This document shows positions 27,425 through 35,730 of a DNA stretch of 64,000 nucleotides, in pieces. The first letter of the stretch is position 1. The number at the start of each line of letters is the position of its first letter. Below the pieces are notes generated by a model. It searched no databases and was not told the origin of the DNA. It saw only the letters and a list, made by a program, of their open reading frames with translations. Location of the stretch: assembly GCA_012523595.1 (NCBI GenBank), contig JAAYIG010000222.1:1-64000 (forward strand). The letters are read 5' to 3'. The stretch comes from Fibrobacter sp. (GTDB taxonomy: Bacteria; Fibrobacterota; Chitinivibrionia; Chitinivibrionales; Chitinispirillaceae). The position numbers and the translations under genes were made by a program.

Positions 27425-27844
27425 TCAGTGGTCCCCTTTCCACCGCCAGTTAACCTTCCTCTCATCGAGGTAATCCTCCAGTTCCTTCACATTCGTAAAC
27501 AATTTCCGGTAGGGCTTCATCTCTGTTTTCCGTTCACAGATCTCGTCTTCTGCCGGGTATTCCCTGCAGATTCTGGGGCGGTTAGGGTAGTCTGAGCAGC
27601 GGTTCCCTTTGATATTGATACAATCGGTGCGGAACTCAAGCAGCCAGTCTCCGTCAAGGTCGATAGAGATCCAGATATTTTTGTGGAGCAAATACCAGCG
27701 GAGCTGATCGTAATCCCTCTTGCAGACCGGTTTATCGATTGTCAGGGCCACATGACGGCAGCAGAATGCATCACATCCCCCGCAATCCTTGACAATTTTT
27801 GACTTTGTCCTTCTTTTGATGGTATTTACCTGTTTTCCATGCAT
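27425..27844 (-). CDS. YkgJ-family cysteine-cluster protein
   Basis: The likely start is the ATG at 27844, inside the end of the Mut7-C gene in another frame; this gives 139 residues. The Cys pattern CGGCDAFCCRHVALT, then TDCINIKGNRCSDYPNRPRICREYP, matches the YkgJ/DUF(CxxCxxxCC) family, thought to bind zinc or an iron-sulfur cluster. Biochemical function is not known. The overlap with the gene upstream suggests translational coupling. Confidence 0.8.
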   Translation of the reverse strand: MHGKQVNTIKRRTKSKIVKDCGGCDAFCCRHVALTIDKPVCKRDYDQLRWYLLHKNIWISIDLDGDWLLEFRTDCINIKGNRCSDYPNRPRICREYPAEDEICERKTEMKPYRKLFTNVKELEDYLDERKVNWRWKGDH

Positions 27845-28587
27845 ATCTTTTGAATCCTCTTTATCATTTTCTCGTGATGACTTCCTTCCCAGTAAATCCT
27901 GCCGCAACTTGCACATCTGGCAAATTTGTTAAAATACTTTACTGTTTTTTCCTCCAGTAAGCTTTCTATCTCCTGTTTCTGTACCGGTTCCAGTTTCCCG
28001 TTGCATTCCATGCAGATTGTAAACGGATGTTTCCTTTTACAAAGACCGAATCTCCCTGCCACCTCCCTTAACTGCTCCTGCGGCTCAAAGGATCTGACAT
28101 AGTAACCATGAGATACAAGACGGTATTTCAGCAAGCCTCTATCTCTGGTGAGGATAATTCTATTCTGTTCATGCGCAAGAGTAACTATCTCCCTGTCGGC
28201 AAAATCGTTTCTGTACAGGGAATCAAAGCCCATCATCCGTAAATAATGCGTCAGTTTGCCAAGGTGTACATCTAGGATAAACGCGGGGTTTTGCGGAATC
28301 GGGGGCTGAAGATGAATTAAAGGGGTAACATTAGGAAAGCAGGAGAAAGGAAATGCCTCGATACTCTCCCCATCGCGCAGTTTTTTTGAAAAGTCCACCG
28401 ACACCCCATCCACCAGCAGAACATCTATTTCCGGGTGAGGAATCCCTGAGGATTCTATTACGTCCTTTATTGAAGCACCTTCATCAAAGAACAGTATACG
28501 ACAGGGATCTTTCCGTTTCCGGGGCAGAAAATCAGTAAGTTCGCCATGAAGGCAGAGTCTGGCGCTGCTTCTCATTTTTTTCACCAT
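27826..28587 (-). CDS. Mut7-C RNase-domain protein with N-terminal ubiquitin-like domain
   Basis: From the ATG at 28587 (253 residues; the next Met four codons on is an alternative), residues 5-80 form a small beta-grasp domain (ARLCLHGELTDFLP ... VLLVDGVSVDFSKKLRDGE). Residues about 95-250 are a Mut7-C domain: FILDVHLGKLTHYLRMMGFDSLY with the first acidic site, ADREIVTLA, ILTRDRGLL, then a zinc ribbon (CMECNGKL and CASCGRIYWEGSHHEKM). Mut7-C is a PIN-like nuclease domain. The bacterial family with this architecture has no established substrate. It overlaps the YkgJ gene downstream. Confidence 0.85.
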   Translation of the reverse strand: MVKKMRSSARLCLHGELTDFLPRKRKDPCRILFFDEGASIKDVIESSGIPHPEIDVLLVDGVSVDFSKKLRDGESIEAFPFSCFPNVTPLIHLQPPIPQNPAFILDVHLGKLTHYLRMMGFDSLYRNDFADREIVTLAHEQNRIILTRDRGLLKYRLVSHGYYVRSFEPQEQLREVAGRFGLCKRKHPFTICMECNGKLEPVQKQEIESLLEEKTVKYFNKFARCASCGRIYWEGSHHEKMIKRIQKICMENR

Positions 28588-28685
28588 CCAGACCCCAAAA
28601 TACAAACGGCGGTAAACCGACAAAACGAATAAAGCGAGGCGACTTATGAGGGAACACTCTCTGTCCACCCTTTCCCCCCCTTAAT

Positions 28686-28703
28686 CCCCCTTAATAAAGG
28701 GGG
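28686..28703. repeat. Short perfect palindrome
   Basis: CCCCCTT and AAGGGGG flank a four-base AATA loop, directly after another CCCCCCCTTAAT run. The structure stands in the 0.27 kb between the divergent Mut7-C gene and the 187-residue unknown gene. There is no T-tract, so it is more like an intergenic repeat than a terminator. Confidence 0.45.
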
Positions 28704-28858
28704 CGGGGATTCTTCACAACAGAACGGATACAAGCGGCGCATTATTTGCAGAAGAATTCAAAGAGAGGCAAAAAATAGGCCGGATTTCAGAGATTCCTCC
28801 CCAAAAGAGAGAATTCTGCCTTCCGGTATTCTGTTTCCCGGAAAAATGGGAGGAATTG

Positions 28859-29422
28859 ATGGAAAACCAGGATAGCTTTCATAACTACTTTGAAGATGCA
28901 TTGAAGATCCACGCGATCTGTGCTGATATAGATCTGAATGAAAATGATGCCCGCCTGTTGACCTACATGCACGCCAAGGCCTCAGAGAGTGGAAAAGGGA
29001 TCGAGTACTTTTTAAACCCTGCTGCCGAGGATTCTGAGGCGCTGGAGATCATGCTTGGATGCTGCAAGAAAACTATCAGGCTGCCGGCTGTGATGAGCCT
29101 GGATGAGAAGGGGCAGGAGGCACTGGAACTGATACTGACAATAGCCGATAAAATCTCCAATCTCGATACCCTGCTGGCAAGAGAGTGCGGTCTTGAGAAC
29201 CGTCTCTCCGGGGAACTGCGTATAAGGCTGAAACTTTACCAGGATGAGGCTTTTCGTGATAAGATGATCGAGATTTACAAAAGCAAGATCCAGCCCATGC
29301 TTCCATTTTACGACAAGGAAAAAATCGAACGCGCGTTCTCAAATCTCAGGGCACAGCAGCAGAAAAAAGAAGAGGAACTCAAGGAGATAATGGCAAGTAT
29401 CAACCATGATTTACGTGATTAA
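28859..29422 (+). CDS. Hypothetical alpha-helical protein
   Basis: This 187-residue protein has an ATG preceded by GGGAGGAATTG. It is almost wholly helical and acidic, with no signal peptide or membrane segment. The last 40 residues (FSNLRAQQQKKEEELKEIMAS) have coiled-coil periodicity. The segment EDSEALEIMLGCCKKTIRLPAV contains a Cys-Cys pair but no metal motif. I recognise no family. It is convergent with the algH gene 37 bases on. Confidence 0.55.
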   Translation: MENQDSFHNYFEDALKIHAICADIDLNENDARLLTYMHAKASESGKGIEYFLNPAAEDSEALEIMLGCCKKTIRLPAVMSLDEKGQEALELILTIADKISNLDTLLARECGLENRLSGELRIRLKLYQDEAFRDKMIEIYKSKIQPMLPFYDKEKIERAFSNLRAQQQKKEEELKEIMASINHDLRD

Positions 29423-29459
29423 AGGATTTTCTGATTATTAAACAGAGAAAAAGACTTTA

Positions 29460-30041
29460 TTATCCAGGCTGCTCTTTAAGCTCCTCAAGATAGGACGCCA
29501 GTTTACCGGAATCGGAAAAAAGAAGTTTTTGGGAATCTAAAAGCAACCTCCCCAGATCTACTTGGTAGACATCCCAGGCCCCTGCCCTGATCTCCTCTTC
29601 AAGCTGCCCCGGTCCCCACCCCGAGTAGCCGAGAAACAGATGTGTCGATGAGGGATCAGTCTCGATCATCTGAATAATACTCTCCCAATTCCCGCCCATG
29701 TAAACCCGAGGCTTTATCGCAAAAGCCCCCTCCATCGGCTCATCTGTAACCTGCACTACCTGAAGCTGCTCCTGCTGGACCGGGCCCCCGATAAAAATCT
29801 CCCTCTTAAGATCCAGCCCCTTGAAACCATCAAAGATCTCAGAAAGAGGCATGTAGGATGGACGGTTGAGGACAAGCCCGTATGCACCCTCTTTGCTGTG
29901 AAGGCAAATAAGCACTGTGCTGGATTCAAAATTGGGGTCCTGAAGAATATCCCTGGCAAGAAGCACAGCACCCTGGGAAAGCCTGCTGACCCTCTCTTCT
30001 GCTGCTAAATCTCCGGTCTGGCCCGGAAAAAACTGATTCAT
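29460..30041 (-). CDS. algH: YqgE/AlgH family protein
   Basis: The 193-residue protein matches UPF0301 (AlgH): QGAVLLARDILQDPNFESSTVLIC, then EGAYGLVLNRPSYMPLSEIF, FIGGPVQQEQLQVV, VYMGGNWESI and LFLGYSGWGPGQLEEEI, where each block is strongly conserved. No enzymatic activity is established for the family; AlgH was linked to alginate regulation in Pseudomonas. It is divergent from the RuBisCO-like gene across 170 bases. Confidence 0.92.
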   Translation of the reverse strand: MNQFFPGQTGDLAAEERVSRLSQGAVLLARDILQDPNFESSTVLICLHSKEGAYGLVLNRPSYMPLSEIFDGFKGLDLKREIFIGGPVQQEQLQVVQVTDEPMEGAFAIKPRVYMGGNWESIIQMIETDPSSTHLFLGYSGWGPGQLEEEIRAGAWDVYQVDLGRLLLDSQKLLFSDSGKLASYLEELKEQPG

Positions 30042-30211
30042 ACATTAAAAATACTATCGGGAAACACCTTTTTCACTACCCTGTAATTCAAACCTGCAGC
30101 CATTTCTTTCATGTAACTACGGACGATTTTATTGCCCGGACAAAAGCTTTCAACTATCTTTTCCCTTTTTAACCTGGATTTTATACCGCTTACATTTCTT
30201 CTGCAAACGTT

Positions 30212-31324
30212 ATGAAAACAGAGCGCTTTACAGTTCACTACAGCATTGATGCCCCGGATATAAATACCGCTGAGCAGATCGCAAGCGATATCACAGTTGA
30301 ACAAACGGTGGAAATTCCCTTTGTTTGTATTCCTCAAAAACATTTCGAAGAGGGCCTGATCGGGAGAATTGAATCCCTGGAAGCTGGAGAAAAGTGTTAC
30401 CATGCCGGCATAAGTTTCCGCAGTGACATTACTTCATTTCAGGTAACTCAATTCCTCAATGTTCTTTACGGAAACATCTCACTTAAAACCGGTATTAAGG
30501 TTGTGGATATTACATTTTCCCCCTCTTTCTACTCCCGTTTCAGGGGGCCGGCACTGGGTATCAAAGGACTGCGGAAACTTACCGGCATTTACAACCGTCC
30601 TCTTGCCTGTACAGCTCTGAAGCCGATGGGTTTGTCAATTGACGGACTGGTATCGATGGCGGAGAGCTTTACTGCGGGAGGAATCGATCTGATCAAGGAT
30701 GACCACGGGATTACAGACCAGGAGTTTCATTGCTTTGAGGAACGGGTTACGCACTGCGCTGATGCTGTGGAGAGAGTAAACAGTTCCACCGGCGGAAACA
30801 CGCTCTACTTTCCGTGTGTGAGCGGAACCTTTGACACAGTAGAAAGGCAGGTACAGTTTGCTGTGTCCAGAGGTATCAAAGGGATCCTCATAGCGCCCAT
30901 GCTTTCCGGTCCGGACACAGTCCGTTACCTCTCCGAAAAGTACCGGATAACAATCATGGCCCACCCCGCCTTCACCGGCTCCTTCTTTGCCAACAGACTC
31001 AGCGGTATCGCTCCATCTGTACTTCTGGGAAAAGTTTTCCGCCTAATCGGTGCAGATATCTCTGTTTTTCCCAACTGGGGAGGGAGATTCCCTCTTAGTA
31101 AAGATGATTGTACGGGTATTGCAGAAGCATTAAGGGAGGAGTCCGGATGGAGAGGAGCATTTCCCTGCCCTGCGGGCGGAATGAATCTAAGCAGACTCCC
31201 GGAGATGATCAGTGTATACGGGAAAGAAACAGTTCTTCTGATTGGAGGCGCGCTGATGCAGGATAACAGAGGGATAGAGAAGAGCACATCCGATTTTATG
31301 GAGAGAATCAGAAATATCCGGTAA
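30212..31324 (+). CDS. RuBisCO-like protein (form IV type)
   Basis: This 370-residue protein has both RuBisCO large-subunit domains: an N-terminal domain to about residue 110 and a TIM barrel. The first active-site Lys is kept (TALKPMGL, Lys137), while the second Lys of KPK is Met139. The carbamylated-Lys segment reads GGIDLIKDDHGITDQEF: Lys162 and Asp164 are kept but the metal-ligand Glu is His165. Loop 6 has FPNWGGRFPLS with no Lys334 equivalent. It therefore cannot be a CO2-fixing RuBisCO; form IV proteins catalyse enolase, isomerase or decarboxylase-type steps in sulfur or sugar-acid metabolism. No methionine-salvage gene is in view. Its 3' end is three bases from that of a convergent PHP protein. 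Confidence 0.88.
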   Translation: MKTERFTVHYSIDAPDINTAEQIASDITVEQTVEIPFVCIPQKHFEEGLIGRIESLEAGEKCYHAGISFRSDITSFQVTQFLNVLYGNISLKTGIKVVDITFSPSFYSRFRGPALGIKGLRKLTGIYNRPLACTALKPMGLSIDGLVSMAESFTAGGIDLIKDDHGITDQEFHCFEERVTHCADAVERVNSSTGGNTLYFPCVSGTFDTVERQVQFAVSRGIKGILIAPMLSGPDTVRYLSEKYRITIMAHPAFTGSFFANRLSGIAPSVLLGKVFRLIGADISVFPNWGGRFPLSKDDCTGIAEALREESGWRGAFPCPAGGMNLSRLPEMISVYGKETVLLIGGALMQDNRGIEKSTSDFMERIRNIR

Positions 31325-31327
31325 TTT

Positions 31328-32509
31328 TTACATCTCAGAAGCCATGTGTTCTCTAGGGATCGAACTTCTGATCAGTTCATCACCGGTATCAATAAATCTC
31401 TTCAGATCACCACCTTTCACTACCCTCTCTCCATATTCATCAACGAATCCGTTCAACCCCCGTCTGTGCATCTCCTGGTTTGACGCCACAATGCAGGCAC
31501 CCTGATATGAGAGTTTTTTCAGTTCATCATCGAAAGCCTGATTACCCCTGCACACAGGCACAAAGGATCCGTACTCAAAAGTGTTGCATCCTGTACCGAA
31601 TGTAACACAGAAACCTTTCTGATGAAAATAAAGGGCATACTCTTTCATCAGGTCAATTGACATCCGATGCGGGATGAATTCTATGGCGTAAATTCCCATT
31701 TCTGTGAGTCTTCTGGCCAGACCTGAAACCGATTTTTCACACTCTGTAAGCCCCGCCTTCTCATCAGCCTGCATCAGGTAGCAAGGGATACCCCCGGCTT
31801 CAAGAATTATCCTTTTAGCCTCCTGCACACAAAGTAACCCTTCATGCTTTTTCTCTACAAAGGCAACTTTTCCGTTTACAAGGAGCCTTTTGTGTATCTC
31901 ATTCTGCATCGCTACCGCGTCGGAGGTATCGGCTGAAAAAGAGGTATCGTTAAAGAGCCTCTTGAAAGCAATATGGAGTTTCAGGGGATCACTCCATTTC
32001 CGGATCAGAGTCATGTAAAGAGCTCTGGCAATGTGACGGCCCCGCACAGAGTTTCTGGCATACAGCCTGCGAATTTCATTATAGGTCAGGTCAATATCCA
32101 GACCCTGAACTCTAAGGTATTCATTAAGAAGCGAGAGCACCTTCCAGATCCTGTCCTGGGTTCCTTTCCAGATGGAACTCATCAGGTTTCTGGTATCAGT
32201 GGAAAGAGAGGGATTCCTGTTAAGGCCTTTGCCGCAGAGATAGATTTTTCCGGGATAATAGAGATCATTCCAGCGATACCCCCTCATCTGGTCATCGATG
32301 GAGAGTGTCTCAAATTCCACATTGAAGAGGGGAAAGATGCCCTGTCCCTGACAAGCCGCTTCAAACTCATCGAACCCATCCATGGTTCCGGTGTCACTTA
32401 TTCCCAGAACCGAAATCATCTCCTCTCTGGCAGATTTTACAACCTGCTCAATTGAGTCAAATGAACTGAAGGAGTAAGGGGAGTTGATGTGTGTATTGAC
32501 ACTCAGCAC
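31328..32509 (-). CDS. PHP-domain protein with altered metal ligands
   Basis: The 393-residue protein begins like a PHP phosphoesterase: VNTHINSPYSFSSFDSIEQV, then ISDTGTMDGFDEF and FPLFNVEFE. In active PHP enzymes the first motif is H-x-H and the second TDH; here they read His7-x-Asn9 and SDT, so at least two metal-binding His are missing. The Glu in NVEFE is retained. Residues 100-250 are helical and unlike typical short PHP enzymes, and GTGCNTFEYGSF late in the chain may carry another metal residue. The start is a GTG without a clear ribosome site. Function unknown; it may be linked with the RuBisCO-like protein by position. Confidence 0.65.
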   Translation of the reverse strand: MLSVNTHINSPYSFSSFDSIEQVVKSAREEMISVLGISDTGTMDGFDEFEAACQGQGIFPLFNVEFETLSIDDQMRGYRWNDLYYPGKIYLCGKGLNRNPSLSTDTRNLMSSIWKGTQDRIWKVLSLLNEYLRVQGLDIDLTYNEIRRLYARNSVRGRHIARALYMTLIRKWSDPLKLHIAFKRLFNDTSFSADTSDAVAMQNEIHKRLLVNGKVAFVEKKHEGLLCVQEAKRIILEAGGIPCYLMQADEKAGLTECEKSVSGLARRLTEMGIYAIEFIPHRMSIDLMKEYALYFHQKGFCVTFGTGCNTFEYGSFVPVCRGNQAFDDELKKLSYQGACIVASNQEMHRRGLNGFVDEYGERVVKGGDLKRFIDTGDELIRSSIPREHMASEM

Positions 32510-32726
32510 GCTGGACCCTGATTTACTTGATTAAGGGATTACCTGGCATTAACCAGGAAAAGGATTCTTTTTTCTATAAAAGAACTGAAAGACTAAAAAG
32601 AAAAGATATAATCTGCCCCTTATCATGGGAAATACTTGTTGGCAGAGTCAGATTATAGGGATCCCTGGCACTCGAATAGTATTTTAACATTTCACAGCAG
32701 AACTCAACTGTTTCCCGGGACAGGAA

Positions 32727-33476
32727 ATGTTTCCTCTTCGCGATGAAAACCCGACACTGAGAGCCTCATTAGTAACTTATCTGATAATCCTTGTAAATAT
32801 TCTTGTCTGGGTATTCATTCAGGGGATGGGTTCCGAACCATCCCTGATCAACTCAGTCTGTAAACTGGGTCTTATTCCGGGAGAACTTCTTGGCAAGGTA
32901 AGTGAAGGACACAGGGTTCCCCTTGGTCGTAATCTGGTATGTATTCTTGATGGTAAAGCTGACTGGTACACACTTGTCAGCCACATGTTTGCTCATGGTG
33001 GCTGGTTTCATATTATTGGCAATCTCTGGTTTCTTGCGATTTTCGGGGACAATGTCGAAGATTCCATGGGACGCATAAAATTCCTGTTCTTTTATCTTCT
33101 TTGCGGACTGGCTGCAGCAGCCACTCAGATCTGGACAAATCCCTCTAGCACAATACCCATGGTGGGCGCATCAGGAGCTATCGGCGGGGTAATGGGAGCA
33201 TACGCGGTTCTTTATCCAAGAAGTCCTGTGCACATGCTGGTAATTTTCGGTATTTTTATCGACCGGGTAATAGTACCGGCTTACTTTATGCTGGCATACT
33301 GGTTTCTAATCCAGCTTCTTAGCGCTATTCCGACACTTGGGGGAGCCGAGGGAGGAGTGGCGTTCTGGGCACATGTGGGCGGTTTTTTGGCAGGAGTAAT
33401 TCTTATTCCATTTTTCAAAGACAAAAAGAGAGTAGAAGCACACAGAAAGGTGGTTTTCCGGCGCTGGGGCAGATAA
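32727..33476 (+). CDS. Rhomboid-family intramembrane serine protease
   Basis: The protein has 249 residues and six or seven membrane helices. It has HMFAHGGWFHIIGNLWFLAIFG (the conserved His and Asn of helix 2), GASGAIGGVMGAY with the catalytic Ser, and FWAHVGGFLAGV with the catalytic His, so the dyad is intact. The luminal L1 loop contains the inserted VCILDGKADWYTLVS. The basic tail is cytoplasmic. Substrates cannot be predicted. It is followed by about 0.2 kb with no gene before the E1 dehydrogenase. Confidence 0.93.
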   Translation: MFPLRDENPTLRASLVTYLIILVNILVWVFIQGMGSEPSLINSVCKLGLIPGELLGKVSEGHRVPLGRNLVCILDGKADWYTLVSHMFAHGGWFHIIGNLWFLAIFGDNVEDSMGRIKFLFFYLLCGLAAAATQIWTNPSSTIPMVGASGAIGGVMGAYAVLYPRSPVHMLVIFGIFIDRVIVPAYFMLAYWFLIQLLSAIPTLGGAEGGVAFWAHVGGFLAGVILIPFFKDKKRVEAHRKVVFRRWGR

Positions 33477-33767
33477 TTTCCTCAGGAAGTTACTTCCGCT
33501 TTTCTGTACCTGCCTCTTTGCCTCTATGTCTCCTTTACACAATTATTTACCGCCACAAATAAAACCGTCAAATTCATCATACACCTCTACTCTGCCTGCC
33601 TGATCAATACCCTGTCTCCGATTTATTCGTTGGCGTTTCCCTTTAAAACACTTATTTTAGTCCTTTGCTAAAACTAATTCCAGAAGGAGGCACTTATCTC
33701 CACTGCAACTTCCAGACCGCGTGACATTCAGGCGATTATAAGTTCTCTGAACCGCTATCCATCAAAG

Positions 33768-35729
33768 ATGCCAAAGGATGACTTTTATCCGGTTGCCTAT
33801 TATTATATGTACCTTTCCAGGACAATGGACTGCAGATTCAAAGAGCTCTTCAGGAAAGGACATGTAAAGGGAACCGTTATTCTCTGCAATGGAAATGAAG
33901 CCACAGCTGTCGGGGCTGCAATGCCTTTCCGTCCGGGTAAAGATATCATATCAATATTACACCGGGATCTTGGAGCCCACCTTGTATCCGGGGCTTCTCC
34001 TTTTTCCCTGATGTGTCAATACATGGCCAATGAAAAGAGTCCCACTCACGGCAGAGAGGGAAATGTTCATCATGGTGATGCCGCAAACAGACGGTTTCCC
34101 ATGATAAGTCATCTTGGCAGCATGCTTGCCCCTGCGGTTGGAGGAGTATGGGCAGCAAGAAGAAACGGAGAGGATGTATTCGGCTTAACCACTATTGGTG
34201 ATGGGGGCAGCAGCACCGGAGAATTTCATGAATCCCTGAACCTGGCATCTGTACAGAGAGTTCCCATTCTCTTTGTCATCGAAAACAATCATTACGCATT
34301 TTCCACTCCGACATGCCTCCAGTACAACTGCACTCAGCTCTCTGACAGGGCGAAAGCTTACGGCATAGAGGGAAAGACAATTGACGGAACAGATGCCTGG
34401 GAAGTTTACAATGCGGTTTTTGACTTCCTGGAGGGAATGAAAGAGGATTCTCTTCCAAGAATTCTTGAATGCATGACACTGCGTCTGGAGGGTCATGCGG
34501 TTTACGATAATGCGGAATATGTCACCGATGAGGAGCGTCAGGAGTGGTTAAAGAGGGACCCTCTAAAAAAGGCTCGTTTATCTCTGCTTCAGTGCGGGTA
34601 TACAGAAAAAGATGTCCTATCGCTCGAAGAGAGTATCGAGAAGGAATTGGAGAGTGTAATCGAAGATGCACTGGCTACTCCGCGTCCCAGTGTATCTACA
34701 CAGAACTTTGATGTTTACGCTCCGGAAACCGTATCAAAAGTAAAACCTTTCAGGATGCCGAATGCGCGCAACCTGAACGCGGTAAATGCAGCTCTTGAAT
34801 ACCTGCTTTCCGAAAACAAAAACGCCTTTATCTGTGGACAGGATATCGGTAAATACGGTTCTGCTTTTAAAACCTGTAAAGGTCTGATTGACAAATTCGG
34901 ACCTGAAAGGATAATAAACACACCTATCTGCGAGTCTGCAACTGCCGGTTTTTGCCTCGGCGCCTCCCAGACCGGATCTCTGCCTGTGATGGAGTTTCAA
35001 TTTGCCGATTTCTCCACAGAAGCGGTCACTCAACTGGGGTTCAATGCAGGCACCTGGTTTTTCAGAGCGGGAGTTCCTGCACCGATTCTCTTCCGCTTGC
35101 CCTGTGGAGGTGGAATCACCCTGGGAGCATTCCATTCCGGAGAATTTGACGGGCTCTGGACCAGATTTCCCGGGTTAAAGATATTTTACCCTGTAACACC
35201 TCAGGAAACCTTCGAAGCTCTTCTGGCGGGATTCTATGATCCAAATCCATGTATCGTTCTGGAACACAAACTTCTTTACTGGGGGCGGCAGGAAGAGATC
35301 TCTTTCGATGGTGATCTTGGAAAAATCGCCCGTCCCAGAAAGTACACTGAAGGATCGCAGTTAACAGTAGTTGCCCTGGGAGCGATGGCTGAATCTGCTG
35401 CTTCTGTCGTGAAAAATCATAATTATTCCGCTGAGGTATGGAATCCATTTATATTAAAACCTTCGGTTCTTGATCCCATAATCGAATCGGTAAACAATAC
35501 CGGTAAACTACTGGTTGTACAGGAGAGCGGTTCCACGGCAGGCCTGGGGGACAGGATAATATCTATTATCTGCAGAGAATGTTTTTCAAATCTGAAATGC
35601 GCACCGGCTCTGTTGAGCGCACCTGACATGCCGGTCCCTTTTGCAAAAGAACTGGAAAGCATTTATATTCCTAGTCAAGAAAAGATTCGTGAAAGTATAG
35701 AATCGATGATTGGAGAGAGGTGTGAATAG
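33768..35729 (+). CDS. Fused alpha/beta 2-oxoacid dehydrogenase E1 component
   Basis: The 653-residue protein joins E1-alpha and E1-beta. The alpha half has HRDLGAHLVSG, the thiamine-diphosphate motif GDGGSSTGEF (residues 144-153) closing with NNHYAF, and RLEGHAVYDNAEYV. The beta half (from about 330) has CGQDIGKYGSAF, IINTPICESATAGFCLGA, MEFQFADF and the ending transketolase-C domain. Both active-site sets are present. It should decarboxylate a 2-oxoacid and acylate a lipoyl group; pyruvate versus branched-chain acid cannot be told. A strong AAGGAGG at 33684-33690 lies 78 bases before this ATG, with an open frame between, so translation may begin at an ATC at 33696. It directly precedes the lipoyl-ketosynthase gene. 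Confidence 0.9.
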   Translation: MPKDDFYPVAYYYMYLSRTMDCRFKELFRKGHVKGTVILCNGNEATAVGAAMPFRPGKDIISILHRDLGAHLVSGASPFSLMCQYMANEKSPTHGREGNVHHGDAANRRFPMISHLGSMLAPAVGGVWAARRNGEDVFGLTTIGDGGSSTGEFHESLNLASVQRVPILFVIENNHYAFSTPTCLQYNCTQLSDRAKAYGIEGKTIDGTDAWEVYNAVFDFLEGMKEDSLPRILECMTLRLEGHAVYDNAEYVTDEERQEWLKRDPLKKARLSLLQCGYTEKDVLSLEESIEKELESVIEDALATPRPSVSTQNFDVYAPETVSKVKPFRMPNARNLNAVNAALEYLLSENKNAFICGQDIGKYGSAFKTCKGLIDKFGPERIINTPICESATAGFCLGASQTGSLPVMEFQFADFSTEAVTQLGFNAGTWFFRAGVPAPILFRLPCGGGITLGAFHSGEFDGLWTRFPGLKIFYPVTPQETFEALLAGFYDPNPCIVLEHKLLYWGRQEEISFDGDLGKIARPRKYTEGSQLTVVALGAMAESAASVVKNHNYSAEVWNPFILKPSVLDPIIESVNNTGKLLVVQESGSTAGLGDRIISIICRECFSNLKCAPALLSAPDMPVPFAKELESIYIPSQEKIRESIESMIGERCE

Positions 35730-35730
35730 A

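Noticed and set aside
30212-31324. CO2-fixing RuBisCO
   Set aside because: The metal-ligand Glu, the second active-site Lys and the loop-6 Lys are all replaced.
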